NCBI RefSeq assembly: GCF_900111235.1
Contig: NZ_FOJI01000012.1
Span: 62,001 to 126,000 of the forward strand
Direction: 5' to 3'
DNA: 64,000 nucleotides
Origin: [Clostridium] fimetarium
Lineage (GTDB): Bacteria; Bacillota; Clostridia; Lachnospirales; Lachnospiraceae
Below, in pieces: positions 50,758 to 60,243 of this stretch. Within the stretch, counting starts at the first letter, position 1; the number at the start of each line of letters is the position of its first letter. Made by a program: the position numbers and the translations under genes. Under the pieces are notes generated by a model. That model was not told the DNA's origin. It searched no databases and saw only the letters and a program-made list of their open reading frames with translations.

Positions 50758-51413
50758 AAATAAAAGGTGCAATATTTGACTTAGATGGTGTACTACTTGA
50801 TTCTATGTTTATCTGGGATACACTTGGTGAAACATATCTTAAAAGTCAAGGCATAAAACCACGAAAAGATGTTCGTGAGACACTTCGACCTATGAGCTTG
50901 TTGCAAGCAGCAGAATATTTTCGCTATGAGTATGGAATGATAGAATCTGTACAGGAAATTATAGATGGAATTAATCGTTTGATAGAACATTTTTATTTTG
51001 ATTTAGTTAAGTCAAAGCCAGGTCTACTTGAGTTCCTCGATAAACTCGAAGAAAAGAATATAAAAATGTGTATAACGACCGCCACAGATCGTTTTATGGT
51101 GGATGCAGCACTGAAACGCAATAAAATGGAACGATATTTTGGTAAGATTTTTACTTGTACTGAGGTTGGTCAAGGTAAAGATAAACCAGATATATATCTT
51201 CAAGCACTTGAATTTCTGGGCATGACAAAGCGAGAGGTATTTGTGTTTGAGGATGCGCTATATGCCATTAAGACTGCAAAAGATGTAGGCTTTTCAGTTG
51301 TGGCTGTATATGACAGCACTGCGCAAAATCAACAAAATGAAATAAAAAAGCTTGCAGATGCATATATTACAACATTTCAAGAGATAGAAAATGAAGTGCC
51401 TGCATTCAAATGA
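50754..51413 (+). CDS. HAD-superfamily phosphatase in the thiamine operon
   Basis: A 219-residue haloacid dehalogenase-like hydrolase with motif I FDLDGVLLDS, motif II ITTATDRFMV, motif III Lys in GQGKDKPDIY and motif IV VFEDALYAIKTAKDVG. The helical cap places it with beta-phosphoglucomutase/phosphatase-like HADs. Its start codon overlaps the thiE stop (ATGA) and thiD follows 32 nt later, so it is firmly in the operon. A thiamine phosphate or thiazole/HMP phosphate phosphatase role is inferred from context only. Confidence 0.85.
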   Translation: MKIKGAIFDLDGVLLDSMFIWDTLGETYLKSQGIKPRKDVRETLRPMSLLQAAEYFRYEYGMIESVQEIIDGINRLIEHFYFDLVKSKPGLLEFLDKLEEKNIKMCITTATDRFMVDAALKRNKMERYFGKIFTCTEVGQGKDKPDIYLQALEFLGMTKREVFVFEDALYAIKTAKDVGFSVVAVYDSTAQNQQNEIKKLADAYITTFQEIENEVPAFK

Positions 51414-51445
51414 AATTTGACTACATCAAGTAGATTGGAGTTGTT

Positions 51446-52228
51446 ATGATAAAAAAAGTATTGACAATTGCCGGTTCAGATTGTAGTGGTGGTGCGGGTA
51501 TACAGGCAGATATTAAAACAATTACTGCACATAAAATGTATGCAATGAGCGTCATTACTGCACTTACAGCACAAAACACAACTGGAGTTTATGGAATTGA
51601 AGAGGTTACCCCTGAATTTGTAGGACAACAGATTGACTGTATCTTTAATGATATTCGACCCGATGCAGTGAAAATCGGCATGGTATCTAGCAGCAAAATC
51701 ATTGAAATAATCGTAGAAAAGTTAATCCAGTATAAGCCAGAAAACATAGTAATTGACCCTGTTATGGTGTCAACCAGTGGTAGTAAACTCATCTGTGATG
51801 ATGCAATGAATGCATTGATTACAAAACTTATTCCAGTCGCGACCGTGATTACACCAAATATTCCTGAAGCAGAGGTATTATGTGGCTTTTCAATTAAAAA
51901 TGAAGATGATATGATTAAGGCAGCTCAGGAAATATCTAAAACTTTAAAAGGTGCAGTATTAGTAAAAGGTGGTCATTTGGTCAATGATGCAATTGACCTT
52001 CTTTATGAAAACGGAAATATTCATTGGTTTAGATCAAAGCGAATTGACAATCCCAATACTCACGGCACAGGATGTACGCTTTCTTCTGCAATTGCATGCA
52101 ATCTTGCGGAGGGGAAAAGCCTTTCAACAAGCATAGAAAATGCAAAAGTATATTTAACAGGTGCATTAAAAGCCGGTCTTAATCTTGGACAGGGAAGCGG
52201 ACCGTTGGAACATACTTACTTAATTTGA
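51446..52228 (+). CDS. thiD: Bifunctional HMP kinase/HMP-phosphate kinase ThiD
   Basis: A 260-residue ribokinase-fold kinase: TIAGSDCSGGAGIQADIKTITAHKMYAMSVITALTAQNTTGV, VKIGMVSSSKII, NIVIDPVMVSTSGSKLI, VITPNIPEAEVL, VLVKGGHL and NTHGTGCTLSSAIACNLAEGKS with the catalytic GTGC. It phosphorylates imported HMP twice to the diphosphate used by ThiE. TTGGAG lies about 6 nt before the ATG. It is the last gene of the riboswitch operon. Confidence 0.96.
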   Translation: MIKKVLTIAGSDCSGGAGIQADIKTITAHKMYAMSVITALTAQNTTGVYGIEEVTPEFVGQQIDCIFNDIRPDAVKIGMVSSSKIIEIIVEKLIQYKPENIVIDPVMVSTSGSKLICDDAMNALITKLIPVATVITPNIPEAEVLCGFSIKNEDDMIKAAQEISKTLKGAVLVKGGHLVNDAIDLLYENGNIHWFRSKRIDNPNTHGTGCTLSSAIACNLAEGKSLSTSIENAKVYLTGALKAGLNLGQGSGPLEHTYLI

Positions 52229-52569
52229 TCATCTATAAAATAATGTGAATTGCATTCGCAGGACAGATAGATATATATTTTAGAAAGATTACAATAATAA
52301 GGGGCAGTCACATAATAAAAAGAGTCTCTGAATAAGAAAATTGTAAAATTATGAAAATCACACAAAAAAATAACAAAATTAGCGAAAAAAAATTAAAAAA
52401 ATGCTAATGCAATGTATTACATGTAGGCCATAAAAGGGCTTCAAAAAAAAGAAATTGACAATATTCAAAAATAGAAGTACTGTAATTTGAAGCCATAAAA
52501 AAATGTGAATAAGAATTATTGAAGTATTGCAAAAAAACCGCTATATAAAAAATATATTAACGAAGGGAA
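52229..52569 (+). other. 341-bp gap holding the ATP synthase promoter region
   Basis: Very AT-rich. TTGACA at 52455-52460 and TACTGT at 52478-52483 with a 17-bp spacer form a likely promoter about 85 nt before atpB. GGGCTTCAAA near 52436 and TTTGAAGCC near 52486 are inverted around that promoter, and GCCATAAAA occurs twice nearby. I see no terminator with a clear T-run after thiD. Confidence 0.55.
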
Positions 52570-53265
52570 GTGAGGAGAACGGATGAATTAGTTAAAAATC
52601 TATTAGAGGAACTAAATTGTGAAACAGCATTTACAATTCCTCTGTTTGGCGGAATAGAAATATCGGAATCGGTAGCAGTTACATGGATAATCATGGCAGT
52701 TATGACGATTGCATCAATATGTCTAGTTAGAAACCTGAAAGTTAGTAATCCAGGAAAAAAACAGCTAATTCTTGAAACCGTAATTGGTGGGATATACAAT
52801 TTTATTGGAGAAACAATTGGAGAACATGGCAAAAGATATATACCATATATGATGACAGTTATGTTGTATTTAGGAGTATCTAATATAATAGGCGTGTTTG
52901 GATTTAAACCACCGACCAAAGATTTGAATATTACAGCGGCTCTTGCACTTATGAGTATCGTGCTGATTGAATATTCAAGCATTCATAAAAGAGGTTTTAT
53001 GGGATGGATCAAAAATTTTGCACAACCAGTTGCAATTATAGCACCAATAAAGGTATTGGAATTGTTTATAAGACCGTTATCATTATGTATGCGACTTTTT
53101 GGTAATATCCTAGGCGCATTTGTAGTAATGGAATTACTGAAACTAGTTACACCAGTATTTGTGCCAGTTGCATTTAGCTTTTATTTTGATATATTTGATG
53201 GGTTAATACAAGCATATGTATTTGTATTTTTAACATCACTATTTGTAGATGAGGCATTAGAATAA
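52570..53265 (+). CDS. atpB: F1Fo ATP synthase subunit a
   Basis: A 231-residue membrane subunit with five to six helices. The conserved helix KVLELFIRPLSLCMRLFGNILGAFVVMELL holds the essential Arg (MRLFGN) facing the c-ring; FDIFDGLIQAYVFVFLTSLFVDEA is the last helix pair. The start is unusual: the frame opens at GTG 52570, close behind AAGGGAAG, and the nearby AGGAG is followed by an out-of-frame ATG-AAT-TAG at 52583. The exact N-terminus is therefore uncertain. First gene of the atp operon; no atpI is seen. Confidence 0.92.
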   Translation: MRRTDELVKNLLEELNCETAFTIPLFGGIEISESVAVTWIIMAVMTIASICLVRNLKVSNPGKKQLILETVIGGIYNFIGETIGEHGKRYIPYMMTVMLYLGVSNIIGVFGFKPPTKDLNITAALALMSIVLIEYSSIHKRGFMGWIKNFAQPVAIIAPIKVLELFIRPLSLCMRLFGNILGAFVVMELLKLVTPVFVPVAFSFYFDIFDGLIQAYVFVFLTSLFVDEALE

Positions 53266-53346
53266 AAAATTAAATCACAAAAACACACATTACAAAAACA
53301 CGCAATACAAAAACATACAATACAAAATGAAAAGGAGATTCAAATT

Positions 53347-53565
53347 ATGTTAGTAGCAATAGGAGCAGGAATCGCAGTATTTACAGGTATAGGAGCAGGT
53401 ATAGCAATTGGTTTGGCAACAGCAAAGGCAGTTGATGCAATTGCAAGACAACCAGAGGCAGCAGGTCAAATCAGTAAAACCCTTATAATTGGTAGCGCAT
53501 TGGCAGAAGCAACAGCAATTTATGGTTTTGTAATTGCATTGTTAATCATCTTTATATTAAAATAA
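53347..53565 (+). CDS. atpE: F1Fo ATP synthase subunit c
   Basis: A 72-residue two-helix proteolipid. Helix 1 is the Gly/Ala-rich [14 protein letters not shown], the loop is ARQPEA and helix 2 carries the ion-binding Glu in [11 protein letters not shown]. The Gln and Ser ligands that accompany this Glu in Na+-dependent c subunits are replaced (IG in helix 1, Ala after the Glu), which points to a proton-driven ring. This is an inference from alignment by eye. AAGGAG lies about 9 nt before the ATG. Confidence 0.96.
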   Translation: MLVAIGAGIAVFTGIGAGIAIGLATAKAVDAIARQPEAAGQISKTLIIGSALAEATAIYGFVIALLIIFILK

Positions 53566-53586
53566 CTTAAAAGGAAGGCGCTAAAG

Positions 53587-54090
53587 ATGCTGAATATATA
53601 TTTTCCGAGTATTGTCTTTACCGTCATTAACCTGATCGTATTTTTTTTGCTAATGAAGAAGTTTTTAATTGGACCAGTAACAGACATCATTGAACAGAGA
53701 AAAGTTCTTGTAGAAGGACAACTATCAAATGCTAGTAATGCTGAAAAGACGGCTATGGAATTGAAATTGCAATATGAAACTTCCATAAAAGGTGCAAGTG
53801 TTAAAACGGATGAGATGTTAGATTCAGCTCGAAAAAGAGCAAGCGCGGAATATGAGCGACTTGTAAAAGAGGCTGAAGTTAGTGCTGGAAAGGTTATTGA
53901 CGATGCAGAAAAGACTGTCAGAATTGAACGCGAAAAGGCAATACGTGAGATGCAATCAGAAATAGCAGGACTTGCTATTATTGCAGCTACAAAAGTAGTA
54001 AGTGAAAACGCTAGTAATAACACTAATCAGTCACTTTATGAGGATTTTTTGAAAAAAGCAGGTGATTCTAATGACACAGATAGCAATTAA
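53587..54090 (+). CDS. atpF: F1Fo ATP synthase subunit b
   Basis: A 167-residue subunit with one N-terminal membrane helix (about 5-27, FPSIVFTVINLIVFFLLMKKFL) and a long charged coiled coil (about 35-150) that forms the peripheral stalk. AAGGAAGG lies 9 nt before the ATG. It overlaps atpH by 20 nt. Only one b-type gene is present, so the stalk would be a homodimer. Confidence 0.94.
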   Translation: MLNIYFPSIVFTVINLIVFFLLMKKFLIGPVTDIIEQRKVLVEGQLSNASNAEKTAMELKLQYETSIKGASVKTDEMLDSARKRASAEYERLVKEAEVSAGKVIDDAEKTVRIEREKAIREMQSEIAGLAIIAATKVVSENASNNTNQSLYEDFLKKAGDSNDTDSN

Positions 54091-54574
54091 CTATGCAAAA
54101 GTTCTTTATGAACTTGGAATTTCGAAAAAGGTAATATATGACGTCCAGGATATTTTGTCATCGACACCTGAGTTAAAGGATGCTTTGACAAGTCCTATAG
54201 TTTCAAAACAGGAGAAACATAATATCATTGAAAAAGTATTTCCCAAGGAAATGCAAAACTTTTTCATGGTATTGTGTGACTATCAAAGTATGGAAGTAAT
54301 AGATCAAATATTTGTTGCATATAAGAATTATTATAATGAAAAGAACAGCATACTAGTGGCTAAGTTAATTTATGTAACTGCACCGAATGAGGAACAGTTA
54401 AACAAAATTAAGGTGATGCTTATGAACAAGCATCATAAGAAGCAAGTTGAACTTAGTTTAGTAGAAGACCCTAGTATAATCGGTGGTTTCATAATTGAAG
54501 CAGAAAATTTTGAAACAGACTGGAGTATCAGGGGACGTTTGAATCAGTTGCAGCAAAGATTAGTTCGGAGGTGA
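54071..54574 (+). CDS. atpH: F1Fo ATP synthase subunit delta
   Basis: A 167-residue stalk subunit of the OSCP/delta family: [17 protein letters not shown] at the start, an N-terminal helical domain (about 1-105) and the C-terminal [39 protein letters not shown] typical of delta. ATG 54071 lies inside atpF, with AGGTG just upstream; GTG 54062 is also in frame. atpA follows 7 nt after its stop. Confidence 0.93.
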   Translation: MTQIAINYAKVLYELGISKKVIYDVQDILSSTPELKDALTSPIVSKQEKHNIIEKVFPKEMQNFFMVLCDYQSMEVIDQIFVAYKNYYNEKNSILVAKLIYVTAPNEEQLNKIKVMLMNKHHKKQVELSLVEDPSIIGGFIIEAENFETDWSIRGRLNQLQQRLVRR

Positions 54575-54581
54575 GATATAC

Positions 54582-56084
54582 GTGAGTTCAATTAGTTCAG
54601 AAGAAATAATATCTATTTTGAAAAGTGAAATAGAGAATTATGATTTAAATACAAATGATCAAGAAACCGGAACAGTGTTATATGTTGGTGATGGTATCGC
54701 AACCGTTTATGGAATAGACCATGCGATGTATGGTGAAATCATATTATTTGATTCAGATGTCAAAGGTATGGTTCAGGATATTAGAAAAACAGAAATTGGA
54801 TGTATCTTATTTGGTAAGGATACAGGGATTCGTGAAGGATCAAAAGTAGTAAGAACCGGTAAGATGGCTGGTATCCCAGTTGGTGAAGCATTTATTGGAA
54901 GAGTAGTTGATTCACTTGGAGCCCCAATTGATGGCAAAGGCGAAATCGTTACGACTGAATATCGACCTATTGAACATGAAGCACCTGGTATTATTGACAG
55001 AAAGTCAGTAACTGTTCCAATGGAAACTGGTATACTTGCAATTGACTCAATGTTTCCAATTGGTAGAGGACAAAGAGAATTAATCATTGGCGATAGACAG
55101 ACTGGAAAAACATCAATTGCTATCGATACAATTATTAACCAGAAGGGTAAAGATGTAATCTGTGTATATGTAGCAATTGGACAGAAAGCATCAACCGTGG
55201 CCAAACTTGTAAATACATTATCCAAGAATGATGCTATGGAGTATTCAATAATTGTTGCAGCAATGGCTAGCGATTCAGCACCTTTGCAATATATAACTCC
55301 ATATTCTGGAACAGCAATTGCAGAATATTTTTTACACCAAGGAAAAGACGTTTTGATTATATATGATGATTTATCAAAACATGCTGTTGCATATCGTGCA
55401 TTATCATTATTATTAGAAAGATCTCCAGGTCGTGAAGCATATCCTGGTGATGTATTTTATTTGCATTCAAGATTATTAGAGCGTTCAAGCCGTTTGAGTG
55501 ATGAATGTGGTGGTGGTTCCATTACAGCACTTCCAATCATTGAAACGCAGGCTGGTGATGTATCTGCATATATTCCTACTAACGTAATATCGATTACGGA
55601 TGGACAGATATTTCTTGAAAGTGACTTGTTTTTTGCAGGTATGAGACCAGCAGTTAATGTTGGGTTATCAGTATCCCGTGTAGGTGGAGCTGCTCAGACA
55701 AAAGCAATGAAGAAAGCATCAGGAAGTATTCGAATCGATTTGGCACAATATAGAGAAATGGAAATATTCACACAGTTTAGTTCAGATCTAGATACTACAA
55801 CGAAAGAACAACTTCAATATGGAAGCGGACTTATGGAGCTACTCAAACAACCATTAGGGCGACCATTAAGTCTTTCAGAACAAGTAGTTACATTGTGCGC
55901 AGCAAATAATAAAGTGTTGTTAGATATTGAGCCTAAGAAGATAAAACAATTCCAAATGGGAATGCTTCAATTCTTTAAGGATAAACATCCTGAAATTATG
56001 GCAACAATTAGTGATGGGAAAGTTTTGACAGATGAACTAAATCAACAAATTATAGATATAGCAAAAGAGTATAAAAATCAGTAG
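54582..56084 (+). CDS. atpA: F1Fo ATP synthase subunit alpha
   Basis: A 500-residue F1 subunit. Non-catalytic nucleotide site: P-loop [18 protein letters not shown] near residue 170, and [42 protein letters not shown]. The signature [17 protein letters not shown] is present, containing the catalytic arginine finger region. The GTG start has GGAGGTGA 7 nt upstream overlapping the atpH stop. Complete length. Confidence 0.98.
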   Translation: MSSISSEEIISILKSEIENYDLNTNDQETGTVLYVGDGIATVYGIDHAMYGEIILFDSDVKGMVQDIRKTEIGCILFGKDTGIREGSKVVRTGKMAGIPVGEAFIGRVVDSLGAPIDGKGEIVTTEYRPIEHEAPGIIDRKSVTVPMETGILAIDSMFPIGRGQRELIIGDRQTGKTSIAIDTIINQKGKDVICVYVAIGQKASTVAKLVNTLSKNDAMEYSIIVAAMASDSAPLQYITPYSGTAIAEYFLHQGKDVLIIYDDLSKHAVAYRALSLLLERSPGREAYPGDVFYLHSRLLERSSRLSDECGGGSITALPIIETQAGDVSAYIPTNVISITDGQIFLESDLFFAGMRPAVNVGLSVSRVGGAAQTKAMKKASGSIRIDLAQYREMEIFTQFSSDLDTTTKEQLQYGSGLMELLKQPLGRPLSLSEQVVTLCAANNKVLLDIEPKKIKQFQMGMLQFFKDKHPEIMATISDGKVLTDELNQQIIDIAKEYKNQ

Positions 56085-56098
56085 ATGGGAGAGTTACC

Positions 56099-56989
56099 AT
56101 GGCAAATGCAAGAGAAATACAGAGCAGAATGAAGAGTATTCAAGATACAATGAAAATTACAAATGCTATGTATATGATTTCCTCTTCTAAGCTAAAAAGG
56201 GCGAAGAAGGTGCTCTACGATACAGAACCATATTTTTATGCGATTCAGACTGCTCTAACAAGAATACTACGACATTTTCCCGATATAGAGAATCCTTATT
56301 TTGATACAAGATCTGAAGTGACTCCCCAAAACAGAAAGATTGGTTATATAGTAGTTACGGCGGATAAAGGACTTGCAGGTTCTTATAATCATAATATAAT
56401 TAAGCTTGCTCAGGAATGTTTAGATAAGGGTGGTAATAACGAATTATTTATATTAGGTATGATAGGTCGCCAATATTTCAAGAAGAAGAATATTGAGACT
56501 GCTGAAGAGTTTTATTATACAGTTCAGAAGCCTTCAATGAGCAGGGCAAGAAGAATATCTGAAAGAGTAACTGATCTTTTCCTGAACAGAGAGCTAGATG
56601 AAGTGCATATCATATATACAAGAATGGTTAGCGGAATTCAGACGGAAGCTGAGGTTGTACAATTACTGCCACTACAGAAGAATATCTTTAATAAGGTACC
56701 TACAGATATTCTAACAGAGCAGATTGCATTTTCACCTTCACCAGCAGTGGTAATTAATAGTATTGCACCGAACTACGTATCAGGATTCATATATGGAGCT
56801 TTGGTGGAATCATATTCTAGTGAACAGAGCCAAAGAATGATGGCTATGGAAGCAGCAACGAAAAGTGCGAAAGATATGATTCATGACTTAGCAATTATAT
56901 ACAATAGAGTGAGACAAGCAGCAATTACTCAGGAAATCACTGAGATAGTAAGCGGTGCCAAGGCTCAGAAAAATAAAAAGAAAAAATAA
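56099..56989 (+). CDS. atpG: F1Fo ATP synthase subunit gamma
   Basis: A 296-residue rotor shaft. N-terminal ANAREIQSRMKSIQDTMKITNAMYMISSSKLKRAKK and C-terminal ALVESYSSEQSQRMMAMEAATKSAKDMIHDLAIIYNRVRQAAITQEITEIVSGA are diagnostic, and the middle part includes ITADKGLAGSYNHNI-like VVTADKGLAGSYN. GGGAG lies 6 nt before the ATG. It is followed by a 40-nt gap before atpD. Confidence 0.97.
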   Translation: MANAREIQSRMKSIQDTMKITNAMYMISSSKLKRAKKVLYDTEPYFYAIQTALTRILRHFPDIENPYFDTRSEVTPQNRKIGYIVVTADKGLAGSYNHNIIKLAQECLDKGGNNELFILGMIGRQYFKKKNIETAEEFYYTVQKPSMSRARRISERVTDLFLNRELDEVHIIYTRMVSGIQTEAEVVQLLPLQKNIFNKVPTDILTEQIAFSPSPAVVINSIAPNYVSGFIYGALVESYSSEQSQRMMAMEAATKSAKDMIHDLAIIYNRVRQAAITQEITEIVSGAKAQKNKKKK

Positions 56990-57004
56990 TAGAGAGGAGG
57001 ATTG

Positions 57005-58418
<1,414 letters not shown>

Positions 58419-58444
58419 GAAACTGACTAGGAGAGTGAATGTAT

Positions 58445-58852
58445 ATGAACACATTTAGTCTAAAAGTGATTGCTAGCGACAAGATATTTTTTGATGGAAG
58501 GGTTGAAGTGCTTATTATTCCTGAAGTAGATGGGGAAAAAGCAATACTTGCACATCATGAAGATATAGTAATAGCGATTGATATTGGTGACTTGAAGTTT
58601 CGTTTAGGAGATAAAACTTGGGTTAATGCCGTAGTAGGAAAAGGATTTGCTCAAGTAATAAATAATCGTGTTTCTGTATTGGTAGATACAGCTGAACGTC
58701 CAGAAGATATTGATGCTGCCCGTGCAAAGGATGCCTTGGAGCGTGCAAAAGAACAATTGAGACAAAAACAAAGTCTTCAAGATTTTCACCTATCACAAGC
58801 ATCTATGGCAAGAGCCATGTCAAGATTGAAGAGCACAAGTAAATTTGATTAA
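58445..58852 (+). CDS. atpC: F1Fo ATP synthase subunit epsilon
   Basis: A 135-residue central-stalk subunit: N-terminal beta sandwich (about 1-85; FDGRVEVLIIPEVDGEKAILAHHEDIVIAIDIGDLKF) and C-terminal two-helix hairpin (about 90-135; DAARAKDALERAKEQLRQKQ). ATG 58445 follows AGGAGAG by about 9 nt and is preferred over ATG 58439. It is the last gene of the operon, ending at a stem-loop. Confidence 0.95.
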   Translation: MNTFSLKVIASDKIFFDGRVEVLIIPEVDGEKAILAHHEDIVIAIDIGDLKFRLGDKTWVNAVVGKGFAQVINNRVSVLVDTAERPEDIDAARAKDALERAKEQLRQKQSLQDFHLSQASMARAMSRLKSTSKFD

Positions 58853-58853
58853 T

Positions 58854-58891
58854 ATACAGCCTGAGTAGATTGTTATCTATTTAGGCTGTAT
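58854..58891 (+). terminator. Stem-loop at the end of the atp operon
   Basis: A 17-bp near-perfect stem, 58854-58870 with 58875-58891. No T-run follows, so it may stabilise the mRNA end or terminate only partly. Confidence 0.6.
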
Positions 58892-58984
58892 CTGCGTTAT
58901 TATGTACACGAACCAAAATTGCGTCAAACGAATCAATGTGTTAATATAAAATATATTACAGATCGTAGGAAGATGGGAGTTTGT

Positions 58985-60145
58985 ATGAAGATATTAATGT
59001 ACAAATGGAAAGTATATACGCAAGATGACATTATTAGAGCATTCAATAATATGGGACATCAGGTCGATATCTTTGACAGGAAGTTAGAAAACCATAATGA
59101 AGATAAAGAATTTACAAACGAAATGTCAAATCTTATCATAGATAACCAATGTGATTTTGTTTTTTCGGTGAATTATTTTGGGGCGGTTTCAGATGCTTGT
59201 CAAAAATGTAATGTAAAGTATGTAGTATGGACTTGTGATAGCCCATTAATTTCTATGCATCATCAATCCGTATTCAATGAATGCAATTATATCTTCATAT
59301 TTGACAAGGTTAACTACTACATGTTTAAGGCAGTAGGAGTTAAGAATATATTTTATATGCCACTTGCCGTTGACACCAATCGCCTAGATGCACTTATTTC
59401 AAATGCCACGGATATGGACAAATATAGTAGTGATATATCATTTGTAGGCAGTCTGTATGAAAAGAATTCTTATGATGATATTAGAGATAGTTTAAGTGAT
59501 TATTTAAGAGGCTATTTTGAAGCATCTATGTTAGCTCAGATAGATATATTTGGAGAAAATATAATTGATAAACTACTTACTCCAGACATATTGAGCGAAC
59601 TTAGTAATTGCATTGAATTTCAGCAAGACAATAGATCATTTTCAAATATAGCACTTGTATTTTCAACGACTTTCCTAGGATTTAAAGTTGCATCAATGGA
59701 GCGCATTATGTGTTTAAATGAACTTGCAAAAAAGCATTGTGTTGATTTGTACACAGACAGTAACTCATTGGAACTGATTGGAGTTAATAATATCGGAAGT
59801 GTAGATTATCATAAAGATATGCCAAAAGTATTTCGTCAAAGCAAGATAAATCTTAACTTTACAATCAGAAACATCCGTAGTGGCATTCCTCTTAGAGTTT
59901 GGGACGTATTGGGTGCAGGAGGTTTTATGCTTACTAATTTTCAAGCAGAAATACCTCAATATTTTGAAAATGGGAAAGACCTAGTATACTTTGAAAGTAT
60001 CAATGATATGTCTAAAAAAGTCGATTATTACCTCATTCACGAAGATGAAAGAATACAGATAGCAAAAAATGGATATGAGAAAGTTAAAAAATATCATTCT
60101 TACGAGAGTAGATTAAGGCAAATAATTTCGGATATTGGCTTATAA
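58985..60145 (+). CDS. CgeB-like glycosyltransferase family protein
   Basis: About 386 residues. N-terminal half (MKILMYKWKVYTQDDIIRAFNNMGHQVDIFD, VWTCDSPLISMHH) and C-terminal half (RNIRSGIPLRVWDVLGAGGFMLTNFQAEIPQYFENGKDLVYFESINDM, KVKKYHSYESRLRQI) match the GT-B-type CgeB/DUF3880 family, which in Bacillus includes spore surface proteins. ATG 58985 follows GGGAG by about 5 nt; the open frame extends upstream without a site. Donor and acceptor sugars are unknown. Monocistronic. Confidence 0.85.
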   Translation: MKILMYKWKVYTQDDIIRAFNNMGHQVDIFDRKLENHNEDKEFTNEMSNLIIDNQCDFVFSVNYFGAVSDACQKCNVKYVVWTCDSPLISMHHQSVFNECNYIFIFDKVNYYMFKAVGVKNIFYMPLAVDTNRLDALISNATDMDKYSSDISFVGSLYEKNSYDDIRDSLSDYLRGYFEASMLAQIDIFGENIIDKLLTPDILSELSNCIEFQQDNRSFSNIALVFSTTFLGFKVASMERIMCLNELAKKHCVDLYTDSNSLELIGVNNIGSVDYHKDMPKVFRQSKINLNFTIRNIRSGIPLRVWDVLGAGGFMLTNFQAEIPQYFENGKDLVYFESINDMSKKVDYYLIHEDERIQIAKNGYEKVKKYHSYESRLRQIISDIGL

Positions 60146-60182
60146 AGAGACACAAACAAAATAGAACCAACAAACCATAAAA

Positions 60183-60223
60183 AACGCGTAGATATACGGA
60201 TTAGGTCTGTATATTTACGCGTT
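60183..60223. terminator. Bidirectional terminator between convergent genes
   Basis: A 15-bp stem with one G:U, 60183-60197 with 60209-60223, with an A-rich left flank and T-rich right flank. It serves the CgeB-like gene and the convergent serine hydrolase gene. Confidence 0.75.
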
Positions 60224-60243
60224 CTTTATAACTGTTTTAATTA

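Noticed and set aside
58856-58984. Extended upstream frame of the CgeB-like gene from 58919
   Set aside because: No ribosome binding site, and the added residues precede the well-formed MKILMYKWKV start.
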